Shown one piece after another: positions 55,523 through 64,000 of a stretch of DNA of 64,000 bases (positions are counted from its first letter, which is position 1; each line of letters begins with the position of its first letter). The translations under genes were made by a program, and so were the position numbers. The stretch spans positions 85,643 to 149,642 of the forward strand of contig MSTD01000008.1 in assembly GCA_001942045.1 (NCBI GenBank). Reading direction: 5' to 3'. The DNA is from Mycolicibacterium porcinum. GTDB taxonomy: Bacteria > Actinomycetota > Actinomycetes > Mycobacteriales > Mycobacteriaceae. Under the pieces are notes generated by a model, which was not told the DNA's origin, did no database searches, and worked only from the letters and a program-made list of their open reading frames with translations.

Positions 55523-58051
55523 TTATTCCGCGGTGGCTGCTGCCTTGGCCAGATCAGGACCGTCGGAGCCAGCCGCCTTGGGCGCACCGGAGAACGTGAA
55601 CTTCGCGTCCTCGCCGGCGCCTTCGCCGTCCCAGCCCTCGACGTCGACCGTGACCAACTGGCCGGGGCCCAGCTCCTCGAAGAGGATCTTCTCGGACAGC
55701 TGGTCCTCGATCTCGCGCTGGATGGTGCGACGCAGTGGCCGGGCACCCAGCACCGGATCGAAGCCACGCTTGGCCAGCAGGGCCTTGGCCTTGTCGGTCA
55801 GCTCCATGGCCATGTCCTTGGCCTTGAGCTGGTTGCCGACCCGGCTGATCATCAGGTCGACCATCTGGATGATCTCGTCCTGCGTCAGCTGGTGGAACAC
55901 GATGATGTCATCGATGCGGTTGAGGAACTCAGGCCGGAAATGCTTCTTGAGCTCGTCGTTGACCTTCTGCTTCATCCGCTCGTAGTTGTTCTCCCCGCCG
56001 CCCTGGCTGAAGCCCAGTCCGACCGCCTTGGAGATGTCGGAGGTGCCCAGGTTCGAGGTGAAGATCAACACCGTGTTCTTGAAGTCGACCGTGCGGCCCT
56101 GACCGTCGGTGAGACGTCCGTCCTCCAGGACCTGCAACAGGCTGTTGTAGATCTCCTGGTGGGCCTTCTCGATCTCGTCGAACAGCACGACCGAGAACGG
56201 CTTGCGGCGCACCTTCTCGGTGAGCTGGCCGCCCTCTTCGTAGCCGACGTACCCCGGAGGGGCACCGAACAGCCGCGACGCGGTGAAGCGGTCGTGGAAC
56301 TCGCCCATGTCGATCTGGATGAGCGCGTCGTCGTCGCCGAACAGGAAGTTGGCCAGCGCCTTGGACAGCTCGGTCTTACCGACACCGGACGGGCCGGCGA
56401 AGATGAACGAACCGGACGGGCGCTTCGGATCCTTCAGACCGGCGCGGGTGCGGCGGATCGCCTTCGAGACGGCCTTGACGGCGTCCTCCTGGCCGATGAT
56501 CCGCTTGTGCAGCTCCTCCTCCATGCGCAGCAGGCGCGTGGTCTCGGCCTCGGTCAGCTTGAACACCGGAATGCCGGTCCAGTTGCCGAGCACCTCGGCG
56601 ATCTGCTCGTCATCGACCTCGGCAACAACGTCGAGATCGCCTGAGCGCCACTGCTTCTCACGCTCACCACGCTGGGCGACCAGCTGCTTCTCGCGGTCGC
56701 GCAGGCTTGCCGCCTTCTCGAAGTCCTGCGCGTCGATCGCGGACTCCTTCTCCCGGCGCGCGTCGGCGATCTTCTCGTCGAACTCGCGCAAGTCTGGCGG
56801 AGCGGTCATCCGGCGGATGCGCATCCGGGCGCCGGCCTCGTCGATCAGGTCGATCGCCTTGTCCGGCAGGAACCGGTCGTTGATGTAGCGGTCGGCCAGG
56901 GTGGCCGCGGCCACCAGCGCGCCGTCGGTGATCGAGACGCGGTGGTGCGCCTCGTAGCGGTCACGCAGACCCTTGAGGATCTCGATGGTGTGCTCGACCG
57001 TCGGCTCACCCACCTGGACCGGCTGGAACCGGCGCTCCAGGGCGGCGTCCTTCTCGATGTACTTGCGGTACTCGTCGAGGGTGGTGGCACCGATGGTCTG
57101 CAGCTCGCCGCGGGCCAGCTTCGGCTTCAGGATGCTGGCGGCGTCGATCGCGCCCTCGGCGGCACCCGCACCGACGAGCGTGTGCAGCTCGTCGATGAAC
57201 AGGATGATGTCGCCGCGGGTGTTGATCTCCTTGAGCACCTTCTTCAGCCGCTCTTCGAAGTCACCGCGGTAGCGGCTGCCGGCGACCAGTGAACCGAGGT
57301 CCAGGGTGTAGAGCTGCTTGTCCTTCAGCGTCTCGGGCACCTCGCCGTGGACGATGGCCTGCGCCAGGCCCTCGACGACGGCGGTCTTGCCGACGCCGGG
57401 CTCGCCGATCAACACCGGGTTGTTCTTGGTGCGGCGGCTCAGCACCTGCATGACCCGCTCGATTTCCTTCTCACGGCCGATGACCGGATCGAGCTTGCCC
57501 TCCATGGCGGCGGCGGTCAGGTTGCGGCCGAACTGGTCGAGGACCAGTGAGGTCGACGGGTTGCCGGACTCGCCTCCGCGGCCTCCGGTACCGGCCTCGG
57601 CGGCCTCCTTGCCCTGGTATCCGCTCAGCAGCTGGATGACCTGCTGGCGCACCCGGGTCAGCTCGGCGCCGAGCTTGACCAGCACCTGCGCCGCGACGCC
57701 CTCGCCCTCACGGATCAGGCCGAGCAGAATGTGCTCGGTCCCGATGTAGTTGTGGCCGAGCTGCAGCGCCTCACGCAGGGACAGCTCCAGCACCTTCTTG
57801 GCGCGCGGGGTGAACGGGATGTGCCCGGACGGGGCCTGCTGGCCCTGGCCGATGATCTCCTCAACCTGGCTGCGCACGCCTTCCAGCGAGATGCCCAACG
57901 ACTCCAGCGACTTGGCGGCTACGCCCTCGCCCTCGTGGATCAGACCCAACAGGATGTGCTCGGTCCCGATGTAGTTGTGGTTGAGCATCCGGGCTTCTTC
58001 TTGCGCCAGGACGACGACCCTGCGGGCACGGTCGGTAAATCTCTCAAACAT
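55523..58051 (-). CDS. clpC1: ATP-dependent Clp protease ATPase subunit ClpC1
   Basis: 842-aa AAA+ unfoldase that feeds ClpP1P2. N-terminal repeat domain ([20 protein letters not shown]; about 1-150), D1 with Walker [11 protein letters not shown], an M-domain coiled coil (about 410-465), D2 with Walker [11 protein letters not shown], and a C-terminal tail. The N-terminal residues that bind cyclomarin-type inhibitors belong to the conserved first 80 residues. Essential in mycobacteria. ATG 58051. Confidence 0.98.
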   Translation of the reverse strand: MFERFTDRARRVVVLAQEEARMLNHNYIGTEHILLGLIHEGEGVAAKSLESLGISLEGVRSQVEEIIGQGQQAPSGHIPFTPRAKKVLELSLREALQLGHNYIGTEHILLGLIREGEGVAAQVLVKLGAELTRVRQQVIQLLSGYQGKEAAEAGTGGRGGESGNPSTSLVLDQFGRNLTAAAMEGKLDPVIGREKEIERVMQVLSRRTKNNPVLIGEPGVGKTAVVEGLAQAIVHGEVPETLKDKQLYTLDLGSLVAGSRYRGDFEERLKKVLKEINTRGDIILFIDELHTLVGAGAAEGAIDAASILKPKLARGELQTIGATTLDEYRKYIEKDAALERRFQPVQVGEPTVEHTIEILKGLRDRYEAHHRVSITDGALVAAATLADRYINDRFLPDKAIDLIDEAGARMRIRRMTAPPDLREFDEKIADARREKESAIDAQDFEKAASLRDREKQLVAQRGEREKQWRSGDLDVVAEVDDEQIAEVLGNWTGIPVFKLTEAETTRLLRMEEELHKRIIGQEDAVKAVSKAIRRTRAGLKDPKRPSGSFIFAGPSGVGKTELSKALANFLFGDDDALIQIDMGEFHDRFTASRLFGAPPGYVGYEEGGQLTEKVRRKPFSVVLFDEIEKAHQEIYNSLLQVLEDGRLTDGQGRTVDFKNTVLIFTSNLGTSDISKAVGLGFSQGGGENNYERMKQKVNDELKKHFRPEFLNRIDDIIVFHQLTQDEIIQMVDLMISRVGNQLKAKDMAMELTDKAKALLAKRGFDPVLGARPLRRTIQREIEDQLSEKILFEELGPGQLVTVDVEGWDGEGAGEDAKFTFSGAPKAAGSDGPDLAKAAATAE

Positions 58052-58286
58052 CGGTGGTTACCTGCTCTCCATCGCTAGCGATACCCGCGTACGGCTTCGT
58101 TCTATCGGTTTTCTCGTAGCCCGCACGTAGTACCTACCGTCCACTCTAATGGGCGGCTGTCCCGGGTGCGGAGGTTGGCGGTCCGTTCCGCAGGGCAGGT
58201 ACCCACTAGCAGCTGTCCACTTCTAGTGCTGCAGATGAGCAACGCCGCCGGTCGGCGAATCGTTTCCGAAATCCGGGCCGTTCGGG

Positions 58287-58301
58287 TTCGCCACTAGCGA
58301 A
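58287..58301. promoter_or_regulatory. ClgR-like binding site
   Basis: TTCGCCACTAGCGAA contains CGC-5-GCG in palindromic context, as in the ClgR motif of actinobacterial clp promoters. About 240 bp upstream of clpC1. Confidence 0.5.
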
Positions 58302-58304
58302 AAA

Positions 58305-58335
58305 CTCCGGACCGGGAATTCACACCGGTCCGGAG
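58305..58335 (-). terminator. Rho-independent terminator of lsr2
   Basis: Perfect 11-bp stem CTCCGGACCGG / CCGGTCCGGAG with a 9-nt loop, followed on the minus strand by TTTTTC. Confidence 0.88.
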
Positions 58336-58364
58336 CTGGCAACTATCGGTTAAGTTGCGGTCGT

Positions 58365-58706
58365 TTATGTTGCGGCGTGGAAGGCGTCGATGACGTCGGC
58401 GGGGATCCGGCCTCGGGTGGATACGTTGTGCCCGTTGCGGCGGGCCCACTCACGGATGGCGGCGCTCTGCTCACGATCAATGGCGCCGCGGCCACGGGCC
58501 GGTCCGGCTGCGCGACCGCGCCGGCGCCCGCCGACCCGGCGTCCGGCCTCGACCCACTGTTTCAGATCATTACGGAGCTTGGCGGCATTCTTGGACGAAA
58601 GGTCGATCTCGTAGGTGACACCGTCGAGGCCGAATTCGACCGTCTCATCGGCGGTGGCCTCACCGTCGAAATCGTCGACCAACGTGACGGTCACTTTTTT
58701 CGCCAT
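58365..58706 (-). CDS. lsr2: Nucleoid-associated protein Lsr2
   Basis: 113 aa. N-terminal dimer domain ([20 protein letters not shown]), basic linker [14 protein letters not shown], and the AT-hook-like C-terminal domain with RGR ([13 protein letters not shown]). Lsr2 bridges AT-rich DNA and silences acquired genes, like H-NS. ATG 58706 is the known start; the frame is open to 58847. Confidence 0.98.
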   Translation of the reverse strand: MAKKVTVTLVDDFDGEATADETVEFGLDGVTYEIDLSSKNAAKLRNDLKQWVEAGRRVGGRRRGRAAGPARGRGAIDREQSAAIREWARRNGHNVSTRGRIPADVIDAFHAAT

Positions 58707-58824
58707 TACCCCGCACCGAACCCTTCTGCATACGCATTGGTGACTACGCCTGAGTATCCTGCACCCGCGCCCTAATGTGCCACAAAAACGCACATATTTC
58801 CAACGACTCGGCGATCGCGGTGGC

Positions 58825-60348
58825 TCAGTTACTGTGACGGCGAACAATCGGGAACAAAACCGTCTCCCGAATAGACAGACCTGTCAACGCCATCAACAAG
58901 CGATCGATACCCATTCCGGTGCCCGTTGTGGGCGGCATCGCGTACTCCAATGCGGCGAGAAAATCGTCGTCCAGAACCATTGCCTCGTCATCGCCTGCGG
59001 CGGCGGCCCTGGCCTGGGCTTCGAATCGCTCCCGCTGGATTACCGGGTCGACGAGTTCGGAATATCCGGTGGCGAGTTCGAAACGCCGCACGTAGAGATC
59101 CCATTTCTCGGTAACCCCGGGGATGCTGCGGTGAGCCCGGGTCAGCGGCGAAGTCTCGACCGGGAAGTCGCGGACGAACGTTGGAGCCCACAGCTTCTCC
59201 CCGACGGTGTGCTCCCAGAGTTCCTCGACCAATTTTCCGTGCCCGTAGCCACGGTCCCGCGGAATCTCGAGCTCGAGCCGCTCGGCAATACGCCACAAGT
59301 GCTCGACCGATGTGTCGGGGGTGATCTCCTCACCCAGGGCTTCCGAGAGTGAGGGATACATTTCCAATGTGTCCCATTGTCCGTCGAGATCGTAGACAGT
59401 GCCATCAGGCAATGGCACTTGGCGCGTGCCGATCGCCTCGTCGGCAACCTCTTGAATAAGCTCCCGCGTGACTTGCGCCGAATCGTTGTAGTCACCGTAG
59501 GCCTGATATGTCTCCAACATCGAGAATTCCGGCGAGTGGGTGGAATCGACACCTTCGTTGCGAAAGTTCCGATTCAACTCGAAAACCCGGTCAAAACCAC
59601 CGACGATGCATCGTTTCAGGAACAGTTCCGGCGCAATCCGAAGGTACAGATCAACGTCGAGCGCATTGGAATGGGTGATGAACGGCCGGGCCGCCGCCCC
59701 GCCGGCCAGCGTCTGCAGCATCGGCGTCTCGACCTCGAGGAAGCCCCGCCGTTCCAGCGCCGAACGGACCGCCCGCACCACCGCCACGCGCTGCCGCGCG
59801 ATGCTGCGCGCCTCCGGCCGCACGATGAGATCGACGTAGCGCTGACGCACCCGGGCTTCTTCGCTCATTTCCTTGTGAGCAACCGGGAGCGGCCGCAAGG
59901 CCTTGGCCGCCATCTGCCAGGAATCGGCCAAAACCGAGAGTTCGCCACGCTTGGAGCTGATCACCTCACCGTGGACGAACACGATGTCGCCCAGATCGAC
60001 GTCGGCCTTCCACGCATCCAGCGACTCCTGCCCCACCTGGGCCAGGCTGATCATCGCCTGCAGTTGCGTGCCGTCGCCCTCCTGCAGCGTCGCGAAACAC
60101 AACTTGCCGGAATTCCGGGCGAACACCACACGACCCGAGACACCGACGATCTGGCCGGTCTGGGTGTCGGCGGCCAGCTCCGGATAGGCGGCCCGCAGTT
60201 CGGCCAACGTGTGCGTACGCGGAACGGTCACCGGATAGGGCTCACGGCCCTCGGTCAGCAGCCGCTCCCGCTTGGCCTGACGAATCCGGAACTGCTCGGG
60301 AAGGTCGGCCTGGGACTGGGACGCGACATCGCGATCGGCTGGGCTCAC
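58825..60348 (-). CDS. lysS: Lysyl-tRNA synthetase (class II)
   Basis: 507 aa. OB-fold anticodon domain (about 60-160), then the class II core: motif 2 in [18 protein letters not shown] and motif 3 in [18 protein letters not shown] 60348 ([13 protein letters not shown]) follows a TAAGCT -10 box by 8 nt and is probably leaderless; the frame is open to 60417. Corresponds to the housekeeping LysS, without the membrane domain of LysX. Confidence 0.97.
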   Translation of the reverse strand: MSPADRDVASQSQADLPEQFRIRQAKRERLLTEGREPYPVTVPRTHTLAELRAAYPELAADTQTGQIVGVSGRVVFARNSGKLCFATLQEGDGTQLQAMISLAQVGQESLDAWKADVDLGDIVFVHGEVISSKRGELSVLADSWQMAAKALRPLPVAHKEMSEEARVRQRYVDLIVRPEARSIARQRVAVVRAVRSALERRGFLEVETPMLQTLAGGAAARPFITHSNALDVDLYLRIAPELFLKRCIVGGFDRVFELNRNFRNEGVDSTHSPEFSMLETYQAYGDYNDSAQVTRELIQEVADEAIGTRQVPLPDGTVYDLDGQWDTLEMYPSLSEALGEEITPDTSVEHLWRIAERLELEIPRDRGYGHGKLVEELWEHTVGEKLWAPTFVRDFPVETSPLTRAHRSIPGVTEKWDLYVRRFELATGYSELVDPVIQRERFEAQARAAAAGDDEAMVLDDDFLAALEYAMPPTTGTGMGIDRLLMALTGLSIRETVLFPIVRRHSN

Positions 60349-60356
60349 AAAATGCC

Positions 60357-60362
60357 AGCTTA
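60357..60362 (-). promoter_or_regulatory. -10 box of leaderless lysS
   Basis: TAAGCT, 8 nt before the GTG, followed by GGCA; same sequence and spacing as at cysS. Confidence 0.6.
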
Positions 60363-60477
60363 AATGAACACGCCTGCGGACAATTGCACGCCGACAATGC
60401 GCTCGCCCGACGATCACGGGCCAATGGACCGGCGCCTCAAGGGCATACCCGCGTCCCGGTGGGGTCAGCGCGCGGCG

Positions 60478-60501
60478 CGGGTGTGCACAACCTCACACCC
60501 G
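60478..60501 (-). terminator. Hairpin after coaX
   Basis: CGGGTGTG / CACACCCG (8 bp, 8-nt loop) directly after the coaX stop, without T-tract. Confidence 0.5.
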
Positions 60502-61317
60502 TCACTTGGCGGGCTTGAGCCGCCCGCGTTGGCTGTCGCGGTTGCGCTCGAACACCAGGCGCAGGCCGTCAAGGGTGAGATGGCGGTCGTAATGCTCGAC
60601 GGTCCGCAGGTCCGGCAGCACCAAGGGAGCGGTGTAGCCGGTGGCCACCACCGCGACGTCGCTGCCGGCGAACCCGTCGACGTCCTCGCGGATCCGGTTG
60701 ACCAGCCCGTCGACCAGGCCGGCGAACCCGAAAACCGCGCCGGCCTGCATGCATTCCACGGTGTTCTTGCCGATCACCGAACGCGGACGAGTCAGCTCGA
60801 CCCGGCGCAGCGCGGCCGAGCGGGCGGCCGCCGCGTCGGAGGACACCTGGACGCCCGGCGCGATCGCCCCGCCCAGGAACTCGCCCTTGGCCGACACCAC
60901 GTCGACGCAGATCGACGAGCCGAAGTCGACAATGATCGCCGCGGTGCCGTATTTGTGATATGCGGCAAGGCAATTCACGATCCGGTCGGCGCCGACTTCC
61001 TTGGGGTTGTCGACCAGCAACGGGATACCGGTACGCACCCCGGGCTCGATCAGCACATGCCGCACCGAAGGCCAGTACTGCTCGAGCATCAGCCGCACCT
61101 CGTGCAGCACCGAAGGCACGGTGGACAGCCCCGCGGCCCCGGTGAGGTGCTCGGAGTCGTCACCGATCAGGCCGTCGATGGTGAGCGCCAGCTCATCGGC
61201 GGTCACCTCGGATTCGGTCCGGATCCGCCACTGCTGCACCACTTTCGCGTGATCACCTGAACCGGAGATCAGCCCGACGATGGTGTGGGTGTTGCGGACG
61301 TCGATGGCGAGCAGCAT
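60502..61317 (-). CDS. coaX: CoaX, type III pantothenate kinase homolog
   Basis: 271 aa of the ASKHA fold. Conserved GADRIVN and [18 protein letters not shown] blocks. Two active-site motifs deviate: the phosphate loop DxGNT reads DVRNT, and the DFGTA block reads DFGSSICVD. The same changes occur in M. tuberculosis CoaX, reported to be non-functional, CoaA doing the work. ATG 61317 overlaps the panD stop (TGATG). Confidence 0.93.
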   Translation of the reverse strand: MLLAIDVRNTHTIVGLISGSGDHAKVVQQWRIRTESEVTADELALTIDGLIGDDSEHLTGAAGLSTVPSVLHEVRLMLEQYWPSVRHVLIEPGVRTGIPLLVDNPKEVGADRIVNCLAAYHKYGTAAIIVDFGSSICVDVVSAKGEFLGGAIAPGVQVSSDAAAARSAALRRVELTRPRSVIGKNTVECMQAGAVFGFAGLVDGLVNRIREDVDGFAGSDVAVVATGYTAPLVLPDLRTVEHYDRHLTLDGLRLVFERNRDSQRGRLKPAK

Positions 61318-61733
61318 CAGCGCGGCGACATCAGCTCGGACGCGTCCTCGGGGACGTACGCCGGGTCATGGCCGTGTTGACCGAGGTCGATCTGCTTGTT
61401 GGCGGCATCCACGAACACGATTCGCGGCCGGTACTCGCGGGCCTCGTCATCCTCCATCACCCCGTAGGCGATCAAGATGACCAGATCGCCCGGGTGGATG
61501 AGATGCGCTGCGGCACCGTTGATCCCGATCACCCCGGTGCCACGCTCCCCGGTGATCGCGTAGGTCACCAGCCGGGCACCGTTGTCGATGTCGACGATCG
61601 TCACCTGCTCCCCCTCGAGCAGATCGGCGGCCTCCATCAGATCGGCGTCGATGGTCACCGAGCCGACGTAGTGCAGATCGGCCTGCGTCACCGTGGCGCG
61701 GTGAATCTTCGATTTCAGCATGGTGCGCTGCAT
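61317..61733 (-). CDS. panD: Aspartate 1-decarboxylase proenzyme
   Basis: 138 aa. Makes beta-alanine for pantothenate. Self-cleavage between G24 and S25 (HYVGSVT) produces the pyruvoyl group; R54-type and Y58-type residues lie in [12 protein letters not shown]. The C-terminal tail, where pyrazinoic acid resistance changes occur in M. tuberculosis, is present ([13 protein letters not shown]). ATG 61733 overlaps the panC stop. Confidence 0.96.
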   Translation of the reverse strand: MQRTMLKSKIHRATVTQADLHYVGSVTIDADLMEAADLLEGEQVTIVDIDNGARLVTYAITGERGTGVIGINGAAAHLIHPGDLVILIAYGVMEDDEAREYRPRIVFVDAANKQIDLGQHGHDPAYVPEDASELMSPR

Positions 61734-62680
61734 CAGTTCCTCCAGGGCAGTTCGTGATTGTCGCCGTCGCCGACGCGGGGGTGTCCGTCGATTCCGGCGG
61801 ACGCTCCGATGTCTACAGAGATGTTGTCCAGCAGCCTGGTTCGGCCCAGTCGGGCGGCCACCAACAGCCGGGCCTGACCTTCGCTCGGCGCGGGACCCAG
61901 CAGCGGGTCACGCACTTCGAGGTAGTCGACCTCGATCGCGGGGACCTCGTCGAGCACCGCCCGGGCGGCGTCGACGGCCGCGGCGGCGCCTCCCGCGGCC
62001 GCGTACTTGCCGGCCAGCAGGGCGGCCGACAGGGCACCGGCCTGTTCCCGCTCGTCGGCGTCGAGGTACCGGTTGCGCGAGGACATCGCCAGACCGTCGG
62101 ATTCGCGCACGATCGGAACCCCGACGATCTGGGTGTCCAGGTTCAGGTCGGTGGCCATCTGCCGGATCAAAGCCAGCTGCTGATAGTCCTTTTCGCCGAA
62201 GAAGGCCCGGTCGGGCCGGACGATCTGAAGCAGCTTGAGCACGACCGTGAGCACGCCCGCGAAATGGCCGGGGCGGGAGGCACCTTCGAGCTCCCCACCG
62301 GCCGGACCGGGCTGCACACTGGTGCGGGGACCATTCGGATACATATCCGAACCGGTTGGGGTGAAAGCGATCTCGACGCCTTCACCCCGCAGCGCGGCCA
62401 GGTCTTCGTCGAGGGTGCGCGGGTAGGCGTCGAGGTCCTCCCCCGCGCCGAACTGCAGCGGGTTGACGAAGATCGACACCACCACAATCGCCCCCGGGAC
62501 CCGCTTGGCGGCCCGGATCAACGTCAGGTGCCCCTCGTGCAGCGCACCCATCGTCGGCACCAGGGTGACCCGCCGCCCGCTGGCACGCAGCGCCCGGGTC
62601 ACCGCCGCGACATCGGCGGGTGCCGAGTAGACGTTCAGCTCACCGGCGACGAACTTGGGAGGATTGCTCTGGGTCATCAT
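61733..62680 (-). CDS. panC: Pantothenate synthetase
   Basis: 315 aa. ATP-dependent joining of pantoate and beta-alanine. [15 protein letters not shown] has the HIGH-like motif, [15 protein letters not shown] and [12 protein letters not shown] are pantoate/ATP-binding blocks. ATG 62680 overlaps the stop of the upstream DUF2520 gene (ATGA). In operon DUF2520-panC-panD-coaX. Confidence 0.96.
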   Translation of the reverse strand: MMTQSNPPKFVAGELNVYSAPADVAAVTRALRASGRRVTLVPTMGALHEGHLTLIRAAKRVPGAIVVVSIFVNPLQFGAGEDLDAYPRTLDEDLAALRGEGVEIAFTPTGSDMYPNGPRTSVQPGPAGGELEGASRPGHFAGVLTVVLKLLQIVRPDRAFFGEKDYQQLALIRQMATDLNLDTQIVGVPIVRESDGLAMSSRNRYLDADEREQAGALSAALLAGKYAAAGGAAAAVDAARAVLDEVPAIEVDYLEVRDPLLGPAPSEGQARLLVAARLGRTRLLDNISVDIGASAGIDGHPRVGDGDNHELPWRN

Positions 62681-63675
62681 TGACTCGTTTCCGGGCGGGT
62701 TTCGGGGTCTGCTTCCAAGACAGCGACGACATCGGCGGGCGCGTGGGCACGTTGCGCGGTGCGCAGCGAATCGGCCCGATACGCCTGGGCCAGTTGAGAA
62801 TCCAATGTGCGCAAGGCATTCAGATGTGCGGCCACCGCCGCGGCGTCACCGCGGGCGACAGGGCCGGTCAATGCGGCCTGGCCACGCTGCAGCGCGTTCT
62901 CCAGGGCAGCCCGGGCGAGCGGACCCACCACCCGTTCCGGCAGACCGCCCGGCGCATCGCCGACGAGTTCCTGACCAAGCAGTTCCTGGCCGCGCAGGGA
63001 GGCCCGCAACGTGTCGACGGCGTCGAGCACCAGGGTGACCAGGTGGTTGCTGGCGTGCGCCAACGCCGCGTGATACTGCGTCCGCGCCTGCTCGGGCACT
63101 CGGAACGGCTCGCCGCCGATCTCCAACACGAGCGATTGCCCGATCGCATAGCCCACCTCGTCGGCCGCGGTGATGCCGAAGCACGAATCGGGCAGCCGCG
63201 CGATGTCCTCGTCGGAGCCGGTGAACGTCATCGCGGGATGAATGGCCAATGGAATACAGCCGAGCTCGGTCAACGGGGCCAGCACCGCGACACCGTTGGC
63301 CCCGGATGTGTGCGCCACGATCGTGCCGGGTCGCACCACCCCGGTGGCGGCCAGACCGGACACCAGCGACGGCAGCTCGGAGTCCGGGACCGTCAACAGC
63401 AGCAGTTCGGCCCGCTGCGCCACCTCGGGGACGGGAAGGATCGCGGTGTCGGGCAGCCGACGCTGTGCCCGCAGCCGCGAGGTCTCGGAGATCGCACTAC
63501 ACGCCACCACCACGTGCTCGACCCGCTCCAGGGCGTAGCCGAGCGCCGTGCCTACCCGGCCCGCCGAGACGATGCCGACGCTGAGCCGGGCCGGGCGCAG
63601 CCCCTCGGGCAGGGACCACCCGTTTGCAGGGGGTTGCTCCATCGCAGGAGACCTCACAGGTTGAATAGGCTTCAT
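62677..63675 (-). CDS. Rossmann-like and DUF2520 protein (Rv3603c-like)
   Basis: 332 aa. N-terminal Rossmann domain with [18 protein letters not shown] (about 32-50) and [11 protein letters not shown]-terminal helical DUF2520 domain with [12 protein letters not shown] and [10 protein letters not shown]. Built like a ketopantoate reductase or ProC-type dehydrogenase; with the pan operon behind it a ketopantoate-reductase role is attractive but unproven. ATG 63675; ATG 63642 is an alternative. Confidence 0.88.
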   Translation of the reverse strand: MKPIQPVRSPAMEQPPANGWSLPEGLRPARLSVGIVSAGRVGTALGYALERVEHVVVACSAISETSRLRAQRRLPDTAILPVPEVAQRAELLLLTVPDSELPSLVSGLAATGVVRPGTIVAHTSGANGVAVLAPLTELGCIPLAIHPAMTFTGSDEDIARLPDSCFGITAADEVGYAIGQSLVLEIGGEPFRVPEQARTQYHAALAHASNHLVTLVLDAVDTLRASLRGQELLGQELVGDAPGGLPERVVGPLARAALENALQRGQAALTGPVARGDAAAVAAHLNALRTLDSQLAQAYRADSLRTAQRAHAPADVVAVLEADPETRPETSQ

Positions 63676-63724
63676 TCGTTCCAGTCCCGCGTTGCGGGTA
63701 CCGGACGGTCGTCACGAGACTAGC

Positions 63725-64000
63725 TCACTCCTCGCGACGCCTGCGACGCCCGCCTTCAGCAGGGGCGGTCTGAAACCTTGCGAGCAGCTCGTTCACCGAT
63801 TGCCCGTCGGCATGGCTGCCGTTCGGCGGCTCTGGCTCGGCGTCGCTGCGGTGCCGGGACGCCCGCCGCCGGGGCGGCTCGGGTGGCTGCGAGGATTCGG
63901 TGGCCAGGGCCGGGGATGATTGGGCCGCCGCGGGACGGCCGGGGTCAGCGGCCTCCGCTGCCGCGGAGTGACGACCACGGAGAGGCTGCGGGGCCTGGCC
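63725..64000 (-). CDS. C-terminal end of an Ala/Arg/Pro-rich protein (5' end outside)
   Basis: 92 codons up to a stop at 63725, all open in one frame. The visible part is Pro/Arg/Ser-rich (SSQPPEPPRRRASRHR) and ends with SVNELLARFQTAPAEGG and RRRRREE. This matches the character of Rv3604c, an Ala/Arg/Pro-rich membrane protein next to Rv3603c. The membrane part, if any, lies beyond the right edge. Confidence 0.75.
   Translation of the reverse strand, partial: GQAPQPLRGRHSAAAEAADPGRPAAAQSSPALATESSQPPEPPRRRASRHRSDAEPEPPNGSHADGQSVNELLARFQTAPAEGGRRRRREE

Larger units (their letters stand above)
58052..58364. promoter_or_regulatory. clpC1 upstream region
   Basis: 313 bp without a gene. It holds a ClgR-type site (58287-58301), the lsr2 terminator (58305-58335), a 12-bp palindrome ATCGCTAGCGAT at 58071-58082 just before clpC1, and otherwise no recognised element. 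Confidence 0.55.

Overview
The window is GC-rich chromosomal DNA from a mycobacterium, most likely a fast-growing (Mycolicibacterium-type) species. The evidence is gene content and order. The right half (about 34.7-64 kb) runs MBL-fold hydrolase, arsB2, rlmB, cysS, ispF, ispD, carD, lpqE, radA, disA, carbonic anhydrase, mutY, alpha/beta hydrolase, mhuD, lpqF, clpC1, lsr2, lysS, coaX, panD, panC and a DUF2520 gene, which is the order known around Rv3577-Rv3604c of M. tuberculosis. The left part holds the KstR-controlled hsaADCB / kshB / fadE34 / kstR steroid genes. GTG starts and apparently leaderless genes are frequent. No tRNA, rRNA, CRISPR array, insertion sequence or phage gene was seen.

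Layout. (1) 1-2.55 kb: a small oxidation module (P450, 3Fe-4S ferredoxin, mycofactocin-type dehydrogenase) with a TetR gene in the middle and two identical palindromic operators. (2) 2.6-4.25 kb: a large exported protein with a lysine-rich tail, behind two iron-box-like sites. (3) 4.3-13.9 kb: cholesterol ring degradation (hsaA-D-C-B, kshB), side-chain degradation (fadE34) and the regulator kstR, with three KstR boxes. (4) 13.9-15.8 kb: trehalose-6-phosphate phosphatase and a LacI regulator. (5) 15.8-32.1 kb: a metal and cofactor island. It holds znuABC and a COG0523 GTPase, a pair of AztD-like beta-propeller lipoproteins with a methyltransferase, bluB, pxpA, a permease pair, a cobalamin-riboswitch-controlled ABC importer with a FhuF-like reductase, the cysteine-free ribosomal proteins L28/L33/S14/S18 and L31, and a degenerate COG0523 protein in the position of the ribosome-hibernation factor Mrf. 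Three closely matching Zur-type palindromes (18520, 22885, 30671) mark this as a zinc-starvation regulon. (6) 32.2-34.6 kb: two tandem paralogous membrane proteins, each preceded by a tiny overlapping leader ORF. (7) 34.7-64 kb: mostly conserved housekeeping genes, interrupted at 53.7-55.45 kb by a cobalt-transport operon (cbtB, cbtA, histidine phosphatase) under a second cobalamin riboswitch.

How the parts work together. KstR would hold hsaADCB, kshB and fadE34 off until steroid CoA intermediates appear. Zur would release zinc uptake, periplasmic zinc chaperones and zinc-free ribosomal proteins together, so zinc is imported and also recycled from ribosomes. The C-minus ribosomal operon runs on the same strand straight into the cobalamin riboswitch and importer with only about 24 nt between, so zinc status and cobalamin status may be read in series.

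The observations I consider most worth following are: the two leader mini-ORFs and the duplicated membrane proteins; the split of zinc-ligand motifs between the two AztD-like proteins; the Zur/riboswitch series arrangement with a FhuF-like protein; the twin operators of the P450-mycofactocin module; and the iron boxes in front of the lysine-tailed exported protein. All homology calls are from recognition of the sequence, without database searches.
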